Positions 1-7,709 of a DNA stretch of 10,528 nucleotides are shown piece by piece. The stretch is from assembly GCA_964560325.1 (NCBI GenBank), contig CAZLLV010000399.1, forward strand, positions 1 through 10,528, given 5' to 3'. Numbering within the stretch: position 1 is the first letter of the stretch; each line of letters starts with the position of its first letter. Origin of the DNA: CAZLLV01 sp964560325. Lineage in GTDB: Bacteria; Acidobacteriota; Thermoanaerobaculia; Multivoradales; DATKCC01. The notes under the pieces are model-generated. The model was not told where the DNA came from. It worked only from the letters and a program-made list of their open reading frames with translations, and ran no database searches. A program made the translations under genes and the position numbers.

Positions 1-22
1 ATCCCCCCCGCGAAGCCCTCCC

Positions 23-820
23 TCACCCCGCTCCCCTCTCCGGAACCCCCGGCGGCGCTCCGATCGAGTCCGCCGCCGACTCCGGGTCCGGGATCGGCTC
101 CTCGGTCGTCTCCGTGCCCGCCAGCTCCGCCACCCGCCCCCGCACCGCCGCGATCAGCTCCGCCCGCCCCCGCACCCCGTACGCCGCCGGATCGACCGGC
201 TCCCCGTAGTGGATCTCCACCGGGCTTCCGTGGATCGACTTGCTCCCCCGCCGCTGCACCCGGAGCGTCCCCCGGATGCCCACCGGCACGATCGGCGTGC
301 CCGTTCGGAGCGCCAGCAGGAACGCTCCGCGCTCGAACGGGTGCACCAGCCCGTCCAGCGACCGCGACCCCTCCGGGAAGAGCAGCACCGACAGCCCCGC
401 GTCCAGCCGCTCCTGGAGCGCCCTCATCGTCGCCGCCGCCTGCCGGTGGTCGCTGCCCGGATCGACCGGGATCAAGCCGCCCGCCCGGATCGCCCAGCCG
501 AAGACCGGAATCTTGAACAGACTCCGCTTGGCCGCGAAGCGCATCTGCCCCGGCACCGTCGCCATCACCAGCGGGATGTCGAACATGCTCTGGTGGTTGG
601 CGATGAAGACGTGGCTCCGCCGCCGGTCGAGCGGCGCCGCGAAGACCGAGCGCACCCGTACCCCGCTCGACACCAGGAGACCCCACGACCAGAGCCTCGA
701 CATGTGGAACACCCCGTTCGTCCCCCGCGGGAAGAGCGACACGGGCAGGGCGAGCAGCCCGAGCACCAGGGTGCCCAGGACGAGGAAGGCGTTGCCGGTC
801 AGAGTGGTGAGTCGTCGCAT
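23..820 (-). CDS. plsC: 1-acyl-sn-glycerol-3-phosphate acyltransferase (PlsC family)
   Basis: This enzyme transfers an acyl chain to lysophosphatidic acid to make phosphatidic acid, the precursor of membrane phospholipids, at the cytoplasmic face of the inner membrane. The 265-residue product has a hydrophobic N-terminal segment (about residues 8-30). It then shows the acyltransferase blocks in order: the HX4D catalytic motif N75-H-Q-S-M-F-D81, the substrate-binding FPEGSRS at 148-154, PFERGAF at 161-167 and VPVGI at 178-182. The C-terminal tail from about residue 236 is acidic and proline-rich and lies outside the domain. The ATG at 820 is chosen because it puts the membrane segment right at the N-terminus. 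The gene is divergent from the lipid-transport cluster at 892. The family assignment is firm. The exact acyl acceptor is inferred, since related enzymes acylate other lysolipids. Confidence 0.93.
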   Translation of the reverse strand: MRRLTTLTGNAFLVLGTLVLGLLALPVSLFPRGTNGVFHMSRLWSWGLLVSSGVRVRSVFAAPLDRRRSHVFIANHQSMFDIPLVMATVPGQMRFAAKRSLFKIPVFGWAIRAGGLIPVDPGSDHRQAAATMRALQERLDAGLSVLLFPEGSRSLDGLVHPFERGAFLLALRTGTPIVPVGIRGTLRVQRRGSKSIHGSPVEIHYGEPVDPAAYGVRGRAELIAAVRGRVAELAGTETTEEPIPDPESAADSIGAPPGVPERGAG

Positions 821-891
821 GCCGGGGCGGCCGGAAGTATCTCATGCGCCCCGGCACCGGCCGTCCGGGCCGGGATAAGATCCGTCTCGTC
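821..891. promoter_or_regulatory. Divergent promoter region between plsC and the mla/sugar-nucleotide train
   Basis: On the plus strand TAAGAT at 876-881, inside GGGATAAGAT, resembles a -10 hexamer and ends 10 bases before the GTG at 892. A start site about 7 bases downstream of it would leave a leader of only a few bases. On the minus strand GATACT (complement of 836-841) lies 15 bases ahead of the plsC ATG and is a weaker -10 candidate. No clear -35 box and no Shine-Dalgarno sequence precede 892. The assignment is by pattern only. Confidence 0.4.
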
Positions 892-1296
892 GTGAAGGTC
901 ACCCGCCACTTCGCCCGCCGCTTCCGGCTCCTCCGCCTCCTCCGGGTCGTCCTCGGGCTCACGGGAGCGCTCTGGCTGGCGATGGCTGTGGCGGCGCTCG
1001 TCGCTCCCGGCGCGCTCGAGCGCAACCTCGGCGCCCCCTTCGGCGCCGAGCCGCTCTTCGCCTGGCTCTTCGCGGCCTCCGTCGCCCCTCTCGGCGGCTC
1101 CTTCTTCCTGGCGGCCCGCGACCCCCGTCGCTACTCCGGCGTGATCATCCTGGCGGTCGCGGCCCAGACGTTCGCCGCGATCGCCCTCGGCGCCGGGGCG
1201 CTGCGCGACGGCGGCGGCGGGCTCTGGCTGCCCGCCGGCGCGTCCCTCGCCCTCGCGCTCGCGATCGCCGCCGCCTGGCTGCCGCTACGCGTGTGA
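892..1296 (+). CDS. Small four-helix membrane protein of unknown function
   Basis: I do not recognise the family. The 134-residue product begins with a basic stretch (residues 1-18, rich in Arg and His) and has four likely membrane segments at about 19-38, 54-75, 83-103 and 111-130. The third loop is glycine-rich (GGGG near 107-110). An in-frame ATG at 844 would add 16 residues. The GTG at 892 is preferred because the promoter-like GATAAGAT lies between the two, and the upstream residues (Arg, Gly, Pro) look like untranslated sequence. The TGA stop at 1294-1296 overlaps the ATG of the permease gene at 1296, so the two are probably translationally coupled. Position at the head of the transporter operon suggests a membrane role linked to it, but this is inference. 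Confidence 0.7.
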   Translation: MKVTRHFARRFRLLRLLRVVLGLTGALWLAMAVAALVAPGALERNLGAPFGAEPLFAWLFAASVAPLGGSFFLAARDPRRYSGVIILAVAAQTFAAIALGAGALRDGGGGLWLPAGASLALALAIAAAWLPLRV

Positions 1297-2051
1297 TGGC
1301 CACCCCCTTCCAGGCGATCCGCGAGGTCGGATCGGTGGCGCTCCTGACCGGGCGTGCGTTCGCGGCGCTCGTCAAGCCGCCGTACGAGATCCGCTCCTGG
1401 GTCCGCCAGATGGAGCAGATCGGCGTCCGGTCGCTCGCCGTCGCCAGCATCACGACCGTCTTCACCGGCATGGTCCTGGCGCTCCAGACCGCCTACAGCC
1501 TGCCCTCGATCGGCGTGAAGTACTACATCGGCACGGTGGTCTCGAAGTCGCTGGTGCGCGAGCTCGGACCGGTGCTGACGGCGCTCATCGTCGGCGGTCG
1601 CATCGGCTCCGGAATGACCGCCGAGCTCGGCACCATGAAGGTCACCGAGCAGATCGACGCCCTGCGCTCGATGGCGGCCGACCCGGTGAAGAAGCTGGTG
1701 GTGCCGAAGCTGATGGCGACGCTCGTCATGCTGCCGGCGCTCACCATCGTCGGCGACGTGCTCGGCATCCTCGGCGGCCTGGTGATCGCGGTCGCCCAAC
1801 TCGACCTGGCGCCCGGCTTCTACATCAACGACGTGCTCTCGGCGCTCACCCTCGGCGACGTCCTCTCCGGCGTCGGCAAGGCGTTCTTCTTCGCCTACTT
1901 CATCGCCATCGTCGGCTGCTACAATGGGCTGAAGGCATCGGGCGGTGCCGACGGCGTGGGCCGGGCGACGACGAACACGGTGGTCCAGGCCTCGATCCTC
2001 ATCCTGGTCTCCGATTTCTTCCTCACCAAGCTGTTCTACCTGTTCGCCTGA
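1296..2051 (+). CDS. mlaE: MlaE-family ABC transporter permease (phospholipid trafficking)
   Basis: This is the inner-membrane permease of an Mla/MCE-type ABC system, which moves phospholipids between the inner and outer membranes. The 251-residue product (252 if the GTG at 1293 is used) has the family pattern: an amphipathic N-terminal region with QMEQIG near residue 39, then hydrophobic helices. Between them lies the conserved block from ELGPVLTALIVGGRIGSG to AELGTMKVTEQIDALR (about residues 89-125). A second conserved block, GCYNGLKASGGADGVG, sits near residue 208 before the last helix. Length matches the family. The start overlaps the previous stop (TGATG). The ATPase gene begins 5 bases after the stop. 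The mlaE name is by family; the cargo and direction of transport cannot be read from sequence. Confidence 0.94.
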   Translation: MATPFQAIREVGSVALLTGRAFAALVKPPYEIRSWVRQMEQIGVRSLAVASITTVFTGMVLALQTAYSLPSIGVKYYIGTVVSKSLVRELGPVLTALIVGGRIGSGMTAELGTMKVTEQIDALRSMAADPVKKLVVPKLMATLVMLPALTIVGDVLGILGGLVIAVAQLDLAPGFYINDVLSALTLGDVLSGVGKAFFFAYFIAIVGCYNGLKASGGADGVGRATTNTVVQASILILVSDFFLTKLFYLFA

Positions 2052-2056
2052 GTCTC

Positions 2057-2854
2057 ATGGTGTCGCCAGCCGAAACGCCTCCGCGCGCCGCCTCGCCGGG
2101 CGAGCCGCTCTTCCGGATCCGGGACCTGCACAAGTCGTACGGCGAGATCGTCGTTCTCGACGGGGTCGACTTCGACATCCGAGCCGGCGAGTGCCTGGCG
2201 ATCCTCGGGCGGTCGGGGACCGGCAAGAGCGTCCTGCTGCGCCAGCTCAACGGGCTCGAAACGCCGGACGCCGGATCGGTCGAGTTCGCCGGCGCCGACC
2301 TGTCGGCGCTCTCCGAGTATGATCTCTACCCCTTCCGGCGCCGGATCGCCATGCTCTTCCAGGGAGGGGCCCTCTTCGACTCGATGGACGTCTTCGAGAA
2401 CATCGCCTTCCCCCTGCGCGAGCACACCGACCTCTCCGACGAGGAGATCGCGGCGAAGGTGACCGAGAAGCTCGCCATGGTCCGGCTGTCGGGGATCGAG
2501 GAGAAGGTGCCGGCCGACCTGTCGGGCGGCATGAAGAAGCGCGTGGCGCTCGCCCGCTCCCTCGCGCTCGACCCCGAGGTGGTGCTCTTCGACGAGCCGA
2601 CCACCGGCCTCGATCCGGTGACCTCGGCGACCATCGCGCGGCTGATCCGTAGCATCCAGAAGGGCGTCGGCGTCACCGCCGTGATGGTCACCCACGACAT
2701 CCCGCTCGCCCGCACCGCCGCCGACCGGGTGGCGTTCCTGCACCGGGGCCGCTTCCGCTTCCTCGGCGACTGGGACGAGGCGGCCCGGAGCAGCGACGAG
2801 CTGTTCACCGGCTTTCTGGCGGGCGAGGAAGAGGAGGAAGACCATGCCGCGTGA
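2057..2854 (+). CDS. mlaF: MlaF-family ABC transporter ATP-binding protein
   Basis: This cytoplasmic ATPase drives the MlaE-type permease encoded just upstream. All ABC motifs are intact in 265 residues: Walker A GRSGTGKS at 51-58, Q-loop Gln102 in LFQGGALFDS, signature LSGGM at 155-159, Walker B VVLFDE at 175-180 followed by PTTGLDP, and the switch His213 in VTHD. The short form of the signature (LSGGMKKR) and the GALFDSM segment are typical of MlaF rather than of other importers. The C-terminus ends in a run of glutamates (257-261). The ATG at 2057 is 5 bases after the permease stop and has only a weak ribosome-binding site, consistent with coupled translation. The 3' end overlaps the MCE gene by 11 bases. 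Confidence 0.95.
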   Translation: MVSPAETPPRAASPGEPLFRIRDLHKSYGEIVVLDGVDFDIRAGECLAILGRSGTGKSVLLRQLNGLETPDAGSVEFAGADLSALSEYDLYPFRRRIAMLFQGGALFDSMDVFENIAFPLREHTDLSDEEIAAKVTEKLAMVRLSGIEEKVPADLSGGMKKRVALARSLALDPEVVLFDEPTTGLDPVTSATIARLIRSIQKGVGVTAVMVTHDIPLARTAADRVAFLHRGRFRFLGDWDEAARSSDELFTGFLAGEEEEEDHAA

Positions 2855-4109
2855 TCGCGCGTCGGGCGCCCGGGAGTGGAAGGTCGGCCTGCTGCTGGTC
2901 GTCGCGATCGCCCTGCTCGGGCTCGGCGTCTTCCTGATCGGCGAGCAGAGCAACCTCTTCTCCAGCAAGAACGACTACGTCATCTACTTCCGCACCGTCA
3001 GCGGACTGAACGAAGGCAACCCGGTGCAGCTCAACGGCGTCGAGGTCGGCACCGTCAGCTCGGTGGTGCTGCCGACCGACGCCGACTCGCAGCAGATCCG
3101 GGTCGAGATCGAGGTCGAGCAGCGCTACTCCGAGCGGGTGCGGGAGGACTCCGAGGCCCGGATCAAGACGCTCGGCCTGCTGGGCGACAAGTTCGTCGAG
3201 CTCACCACCGGCTCGCCCGAGACGGAACCGATCCCGCCCGGCGGCGTGATCCCGGCCGCGGCGCCGACCGACGTCGACCGCCTGATCGCCTCGGGCGAGG
3301 ACGTGATGGACAACGTGGTCCAGATCTCGGTCGATCTGCGCGACATCCTGAGCCGGATGGAGGCGGGCGAGGGGCTCCTGGGCGAGCTGACCACCGAGTC
3401 GGAGACCGGCCGGCGGATGACCGACGCGGTGATCGAGACGATGGAATCGATCCAGCGGGTGGCCGAGAACGTCGAGCAGGGGGACGGCACCCTCTCGCGG
3501 CTGATCAACGACCCCGAGCTCGCCGACCGCATCAGCGGCTCGGTCGACCACCTCGAAGCGGTCCTCGACAAGGCGGAGAACGGCGACGGCCTGCTGCCGG
3601 CGCTGCTCGACGATCCGAGCACCCGGGAGGAGTTCGACGTCACGATGGCGCAGCTCCGGGAGGTTTCGGAGAACCTGAGCGCCTTCTCGCGCGATCTCCA
3701 GCAGGGCGACGGGCTGCTGCCCCGCCTGATGGGCGACGAGGCGTACGCCGACGAGGTCACCGGCGAGATCCGGCGGGTGCTCGAACGGATCGACAACCTG
3801 GTCAGCAAGCTCGACGAGGGCGAGGGCACGGCCGGCAAGCTGATCAACGATCCGTCGGTCTACGAGGCGATGCAGGACATCGTGGTCGGGATCGACGAGT
3901 CGCGCCTCCTGCGCTGGCTGATCCGCAACCGTCAGCAGAAGGGCATCGAAGAGCGCTACGAAGAAGAGGGAGGGCCGGACCCGGACACGCTGCCGGAGAT
4001 CCCCGAGGAGGAGCGGGACGGCGAGGCGCTCGACCGGGAGCTCGAAGAGGCGCTCCAGGCGGGCGAGCCGCCTCCGGCGACCGAGGACGAGGGGCGAGAT
4101 CGAAGATGA
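2844..4109 (+). CDS. MlaD-like MCE-domain lipid-binding protein with repeated helical tail
   Basis: This is the MCE subunit of the transporter. It is anchored in the inner membrane and projects into the periplasm, where MCE rings form a lipid-conducting channel. The 421-residue product has one N-terminal membrane helix (about 13-33), then a single MCE domain (about 43-121). The domain contains SGLNEGNPVQLNGVEVG and the hallmark GLLGDKFVEL. It is far longer than E. coli MlaD (about 180 residues). After the domain come five tandem units, each opening with a G-D/E-G core at 175, 213, 247, 288 and 326 followed by L-x-x-L-x-x-D and a helix. The last 55 residues are very acidic and proline-rich. 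The start lies inside mlaF (11-base overlap) and the stop overlaps the epimerase ATG (ATGA). The family call is firm; the tail function is inferred. Confidence 0.92.
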   Translation: MPRDRASGAREWKVGLLLVVAIALLGLGVFLIGEQSNLFSSKNDYVIYFRTVSGLNEGNPVQLNGVEVGTVSSVVLPTDADSQQIRVEIEVEQRYSERVREDSEARIKTLGLLGDKFVELTTGSPETEPIPPGGVIPAAAPTDVDRLIASGEDVMDNVVQISVDLRDILSRMEAGEGLLGELTTESETGRRMTDAVIETMESIQRVAENVEQGDGTLSRLINDPELADRISGSVDHLEAVLDKAENGDGLLPALLDDPSTREEFDVTMAQLREVSENLSAFSRDLQQGDGLLPRLMGDEAYADEVTGEIRRVLERIDNLVSKLDEGEGTAGKLINDPSVYEAMQDIVVGIDESRLLRWLIRNRQQKGIEERYEEEGGPDPDTLPEIPEEERDGEALDRELEEALQAGEPPPATEDEGRDRR

Positions 4110-5068
4110 GCAAGCACATCCTGGTGACCGGCGGGGCCGGCTTCATCGGCTCTCACCTTGGGCACCGACTGATGGGGCGTGGCGACCGCGTCACGGTTCT
4201 CGACAACTTCAACGATTTCTACGATCCGGCCCGCAAGCGGGCGAACGTGGAGGGGCTCCGGGCCGCGGGCGGTGACGCCTTCCGGCTGGTCGAGGGAGAC
4301 ATCCGGGACGAGGCCCTGGTCGAGGAGCTGTTCGCCGGGGGCGGCTTCGACGGCGTGGTCCACCTCGCGGCGCGCGCCGGCGTCCGGCCGAGCCTGCGGG
4401 AGCCGATCCTCTACGAGGACGTCAACTGCATCGGCACGCTGCGGCTCTTGGAGGCGGCGCGGCACCACGGTCCGAAGGTCTTCGTCTTCGGCTCGTCGTC
4501 GTCGGTCTACGGCATCAACGAGAAGGTGCCGTTCTCCGAAGAGGACCGGATCGACCACCCGATCAGCCCGTACGCCACCACCAAGCGCACCGGCGAGCTG
4601 CTCTGCTACAACTACCACCACCTCTACGGCATGGCGATCTCGTGCCTGCGCTTCTTCACGGTCTACGGGCCGGCGCAGCGGCCCGAGATGGCGATCCACA
4701 AGTTCACCGATCTCTTGGCGCGCGGCGAGACGATCCCGCTCTACGGCGACGGGTCGAGCCGGCGCGACTACACCTTCATCTCGGACATCGTCGACGGCGT
4801 GGTCGCGGCGCTCGACGCCGAGCTCGGCTTCGAGATCCTGAACCTGGGCGGCGCCGAGACGACGGCGCTCGCCGACCTGGTCCGGTGGCTGGCGGAGGAG
4901 CTTGCCGTCGAGCCGCGGATCGAATATCTTCCCGACCAGCCGGGGGACGTGCCGATCACCTACGCGGACGTCTCGAAGGCCGAGCGCCTCCTGGGCTACT
5001 CGCCCAAAGTCCCCATCCGCGAAGGTCTGAAACGGTTCGTCGCCTGGTATCGGGGACAGACACCGTGA
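4106..5068 (+). CDS. NAD-dependent epimerase, probably UDP-glucuronate 4-epimerase
   Basis: This extended short-chain dehydrogenase probably interconverts UDP-glucuronate and UDP-galacturonate in the cytoplasm. The 320-residue product has the NAD-binding TGGAGFIGSH at 8-17, the nucleotide-sugar segment DNFNDFYDP at 33-41, which is characteristic of the glucuronate epimerases, and HLAARAGVRPS at 87-96. The catalytic part shows SSSSVYG at 130-136 with Tyr156-x3-Lys160, and the block FFTVYGPAQRPEMAI at 183-197. The reading frame is open far upstream through the MCE gene, but the domain begins at the ATG at 4106, which overlaps the MCE stop as ATGA. Ugd lies 34 bases downstream and would supply the substrate. 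A UDP-hexose or UDP-N-acetylhexosamine epimerase is the main alternative. Confidence 0.88.
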   Translation: MSKHILVTGGAGFIGSHLGHRLMGRGDRVTVLDNFNDFYDPARKRANVEGLRAAGGDAFRLVEGDIRDEALVEELFAGGGFDGVVHLAARAGVRPSLREPILYEDVNCIGTLRLLEAARHHGPKVFVFGSSSSVYGINEKVPFSEEDRIDHPISPYATTKRTGELLCYNYHHLYGMAISCLRFFTVYGPAQRPEMAIHKFTDLLARGETIPLYGDGSSRRDYTFISDIVDGVVAALDAELGFEILNLGGAETTALADLVRWLAEELAVEPRIEYLPDQPGDVPITYADVSKAERLLGYSPKVPIREGLKRFVAWYRGQTP

Positions 5069-5102
5069 AGCAGTCGGCGCGCAACACCGAAGGAACCTCT
5101 CC

Positions 5103-6443
5103 ATGAAAGTCTGTGTCGTCGGAAGCGGCTACGTCGGCCTCGTCACGGGCGCCTGCCTGGCCGACTTCGGCATGACCGTGGTCGGGGTCGACAAGGACGC
5201 CTCGAAGGTGGAGACGCTACGCCGCGGCGAGATCCCCATCTACGAGCCCGGCCTCGAGACCCTGGTGACCAAGAACACCGAAGAGGGGCGCCTCTCCTTC
5301 ACCACCGAGCTCGGCACGGCGCTCGAGGAGTCGAAGGCCGTCTTCATCGCCGTCGGCACGCCGCCCCGGGACGACGGCTCGGCCGACCTCACCTTCATCG
5401 AGCAGGTGGCGCGCTCGATTGGGAAGCACCTGAACGGCTTCAAGGTGGTGATCACCAAGAGCACCGTGCCGACCGGCACCGGGCGGTTGATCGAGGGCTG
5501 GGTGCGCGAGGCGGCGCAGGAGGCCGGCCGGACGGCGCAGGACTTCGCCGTCGTCTCCAACCCGGAGTTCCTGCGCGAGGGCTCGGCGATCGAGGACTTC
5601 ATGAACCCGGACCGGGTGGTGATCGGCAGCCGCGACCAGCGGGCGGTCGACGTCATGACGGACCTCTACGCGCCGCTCCAGACCGCCGACGTACCCTTCG
5701 TCGTCACCGACGTCGAGACCGCCGAGCTGATCAAGTACGCGTCGAACGGCTTCCTCGCGACCAAGATCTCGTTCATCAACGAGATCGCGGTGCTCTGCGA
5801 GGCGCTGGGCGCCGACGTGGAGACGGTCGCACGCGGCATGGGGCTCGACCAGCGAATCGGCCCCCGCTTCCTCCAGGCCGGCCCCGGCTTCGGCGGCTCC
5901 TGCTTCCCGAAGGACACCCGGGCGGTCGCCCAGATCGCCCGCGACGCCGGCACCGAGTTTCGGATCATCGAGGCGGTGCTGGCGGCCAACGAGGCGACCA
6001 AGGCGCGCATGGTCGAGAAGATCGACGCGGCGTTCGGCGGCCTCGACGGCAAGACGGTGGCGCTGCTCGGGCTCGCCTTCAAACCGAACACCGACGACAT
6101 GCGCGAGAGCCCGGCGATCCCGGTCGCCCGCGGCATGATCGAGCGCGGCGCCACGGTGCGGGCGTTCGACCCGGCGGCGATGGCGGCGGCGAAGGAGGAC
6201 CTGCCCGACGTCGAGTACCGGCCGAACGCCTACGAGGCGGCGCGCGACGCCGACGGCGTGGTGATCGCGACCGAGTGGAACCAGTTCCGGAGCCTCGATT
6301 GGAGCGAGCTCGGCCGGCTCCTGCGCGAGCCGCTGGTGGTCGATCTGCGCAACCTCTACGAGCCGGCGAAGATGGCGGCCGCCGGCTTCCGCTACGTCTC
6401 GGTCGGCCGCGCCGACGGCGAGCCGGCGGAGGTGCTTTCGTGA
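5103..6443 (+). CDS. ugd: UDP-glucose 6-dehydrogenase
   Basis: This enzyme oxidises UDP-glucose to UDP-glucuronate with two NAD+, in the cytoplasm. The 446-residue product is full length. It shows the NAD-binding GSGYVG at 7-12 with Asp30 ending the second strand, AVGTP at 83-87, STVPTGT at 120-126 and NPEFLREGSAI at 153-163. The active site follows: Lys211 and Asn215 in ELIKYASN, and the nucleophile Cys267 within GFGGSCFPKD (262-271). FKPNTDD at 326-332 starts the C-terminal UDP-binding domain. A good ribosome-binding site, GAAGGAA at 5089-5095, precedes the ATG. The stop overlaps the uxs GTG (GTGA at 6440-6443). Its product is the shared substrate for the epimerase before it and the decarboxylase after it. 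Confidence 0.97.
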   Translation: MKVCVVGSGYVGLVTGACLADFGMTVVGVDKDASKVETLRRGEIPIYEPGLETLVTKNTEEGRLSFTTELGTALEESKAVFIAVGTPPRDDGSADLTFIEQVARSIGKHLNGFKVVITKSTVPTGTGRLIEGWVREAAQEAGRTAQDFAVVSNPEFLREGSAIEDFMNPDRVVIGSRDQRAVDVMTDLYAPLQTADVPFVVTDVETAELIKYASNGFLATKISFINEIAVLCEALGADVETVARGMGLDQRIGPRFLQAGPGFGGSCFPKDTRAVAQIARDAGTEFRIIEAVLAANEATKARMVEKIDAAFGGLDGKTVALLGLAFKPNTDDMRESPAIPVARGMIERGATVRAFDPAAMAAAKEDLPDVEYRPNAYEAARDADGVVIATEWNQFRSLDWSELGRLLREPLVVDLRNLYEPAKMAAAGFRYVSVGRADGEPAEVLS

Positions 6444-7429
6444 CCACCTCACTCGTCACCGGCGGCGCCGGCTTCCTCGGCTCGCACCTGTGCGAACGGC
6501 TGCGCTCCGAGGGGCACCGCGTGCTCTGCGTCGACAACCTGATCACCGGCAAGCGGGCGAACGTCGCCCATCTGGTCGACGACGGCGACGGTTTCCGGTT
6601 CATCGAGCACGACGTCTCGACTCCGCTCTGGCTCGAAGAGCCGGTCGACCACGTGCTCCACTTCGCCTCGCCCGCCTCGCCGATCGACTACCTGGAGCTG
6701 CCGATCCAGACGCTCAAGGTCGGCTCGCTCGGCACCCACCACATGCTCGGCCTCGCCAAGGAGAAGGGCGCCCGCTTCCTGCTCGCCTCGACCTCCGAGG
6801 TCTACGGCGACCCGCTCGTCCACCCGCAGCCGGAGGACTACTGGGGCAACGTCAACCCGGTCGGCCCGCGCGGCGTCTACGACGAGGCGAAGCGCTTCGC
6901 CGAGGCGATCACCATGGCGTACCACCGCTACCACGGCCTCGAGGTGCGGATCGTCCGGATCTTCAACACCTACGGCCCGCGCATGCGTCCGCGCGACGGG
7001 CGGGTGGTGCCGGCCTTCATCCAGCAGGCGCTGCGCGGCGAGGAGCTGACCGTCTTCGGCAACGGCGGCCAGACCCGCTCGTTCTGCTACGTCTCCGACC
7101 TGATCGAGGGCATCCGGCGCCTGCTCGCGAGCGACGAGACGGAGCCGGTCAACATCGGCAACCCGCGCGAGATGACGATCCGGGAGTTCGCCGAGACGAT
7201 CCTCCACCTGACCGACAGCGCGAGCGAGCTTTCGTTCCACCCGCTGCCCGAGGACGACCCGAAGGTGCGGCAGCCCGACATCTCGAAGGCACGGGAGATC
7301 CTCGGGTGGCAGCCGGAGGTGCCGCTCGAGGAGGGGCTCCGCCGGACCATCGAGTACTTCCGCGAGGTGCTGGCCGAGGAAGGGACCGCCGAAGGCGACG
7401 CGATAGACTCCGGAGGGAGCCATGGCTGA
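6440..7429 (+). CDS. uxs: UDP-glucuronate decarboxylase (UDP-xylose synthase)
   Basis: This short-chain dehydrogenase converts UDP-glucuronate to UDP-xylose through a transient 4-keto intermediate held with bound NAD. The 329-residue product contains TGGAGFLGSH at 7-16, VDNLITGKRANV at 31-42, the family block HFASPASPIDY at 74-84, and STSEVYGDP at 117-125 with the catalytic Glu120. It also has Tyr147-x3-Lys151, FNTYGPRMRPRDGRVVPAFI at 175-194, and GQTRSFCYVSD at 210-220. These distinguish Uxs from 4-epimerases and dehydratases. Upstream open frame continues into ugd, but homology begins at the GTG at 6440, which overlaps the ugd stop. The last ~16 residues (GTAEGD onward) are low-complexity and overlap the next gene's Shine-Dalgarno and start. 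Confidence 0.95.
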   Translation: MTTSLVTGGAGFLGSHLCERLRSEGHRVLCVDNLITGKRANVAHLVDDGDGFRFIEHDVSTPLWLEEPVDHVLHFASPASPIDYLELPIQTLKVGSLGTHHMLGLAKEKGARFLLASTSEVYGDPLVHPQPEDYWGNVNPVGPRGVYDEAKRFAEAITMAYHRYHGLEVRIVRIFNTYGPRMRPRDGRVVPAFIQQALRGEELTVFGNGGQTRSFCYVSDLIEGIRRLLASDETEPVNIGNPREMTIREFAETILHLTDSASELSFHPLPEDDPKVRQPDISKAREILGWQPEVPLEEGLRRTIEYFREVLAEEGTAEGDAIDSGGSHG

Positions 7430-7703
7430 ACGCGAAACCCACTCCGACGCTCTCCGGGCGCTGCGCTTCGCGCTCGAGAACTACCCGGAGCGCATCGAGG
7501 CGATCGATCTCTCCGAGCTGGTGATGGAGAGCGCGCGCCAGAACGAGAAGCGGCCGGCCTACGTCAAGATCGCCGTGCCCGACGCGTGGGTCAAGGCGCT
7601 GCGCGGTCCGCGCGAATCGCGCGACCTGCGGCTGCTGGTCGAGATCCCGCGCGAGGTCGAGACCCGCTCGGAGAGCTCCATCATCCTCCCCGGAGAGGTT
7701 TAG
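7422..7703 (+). CDS. Hypothetical 93-residue protein
   Basis: I do not recognise this family. The product is soluble and strongly charged with no membrane segment, signal peptide or cysteine. The first half (about residues 6-41) looks helical (DALRALRFALENYPERIEAIDL). The second half looks like strands around YVKIAVPDAWV (47-57) and LRLLVEIPREVE (69-80). That it is a real gene is supported by a strong ribosome-binding site (GGAGGG near 7412-7417) placed just before the ATG, by its tight fit between uxs (8-base overlap) and the YggX-like gene (6-base gap), and by codon use with GC-rich third positions like its neighbours. No function is proposed. Confidence 0.72.
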   Translation: MAERETHSDALRALRFALENYPERIEAIDLSELVMESARQNEKRPAYVKIAVPDAWVKALRGPRESRDLRLLVEIPREVETRSESSIILPGEV

Positions 7704-7709
7704 AACCCC

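Noticed and set aside
2876..5068. A 730-codon open frame suggesting a fusion with the epimerase
   Set aside because: The first 410 codons are an out-of-frame reading of the MCE gene, giving Arg/Gly/Ala-rich junk. The epimerase domain starts cleanly at the ATG at 4106, so there is no fusion.
6275..6439. A 55-residue N-terminal extension of Uxs
   Set aside because: This region is the 3' end of ugd in its own frame. The extension has junk composition, and the Rossmann motif begins immediately after the GTG at 6440.
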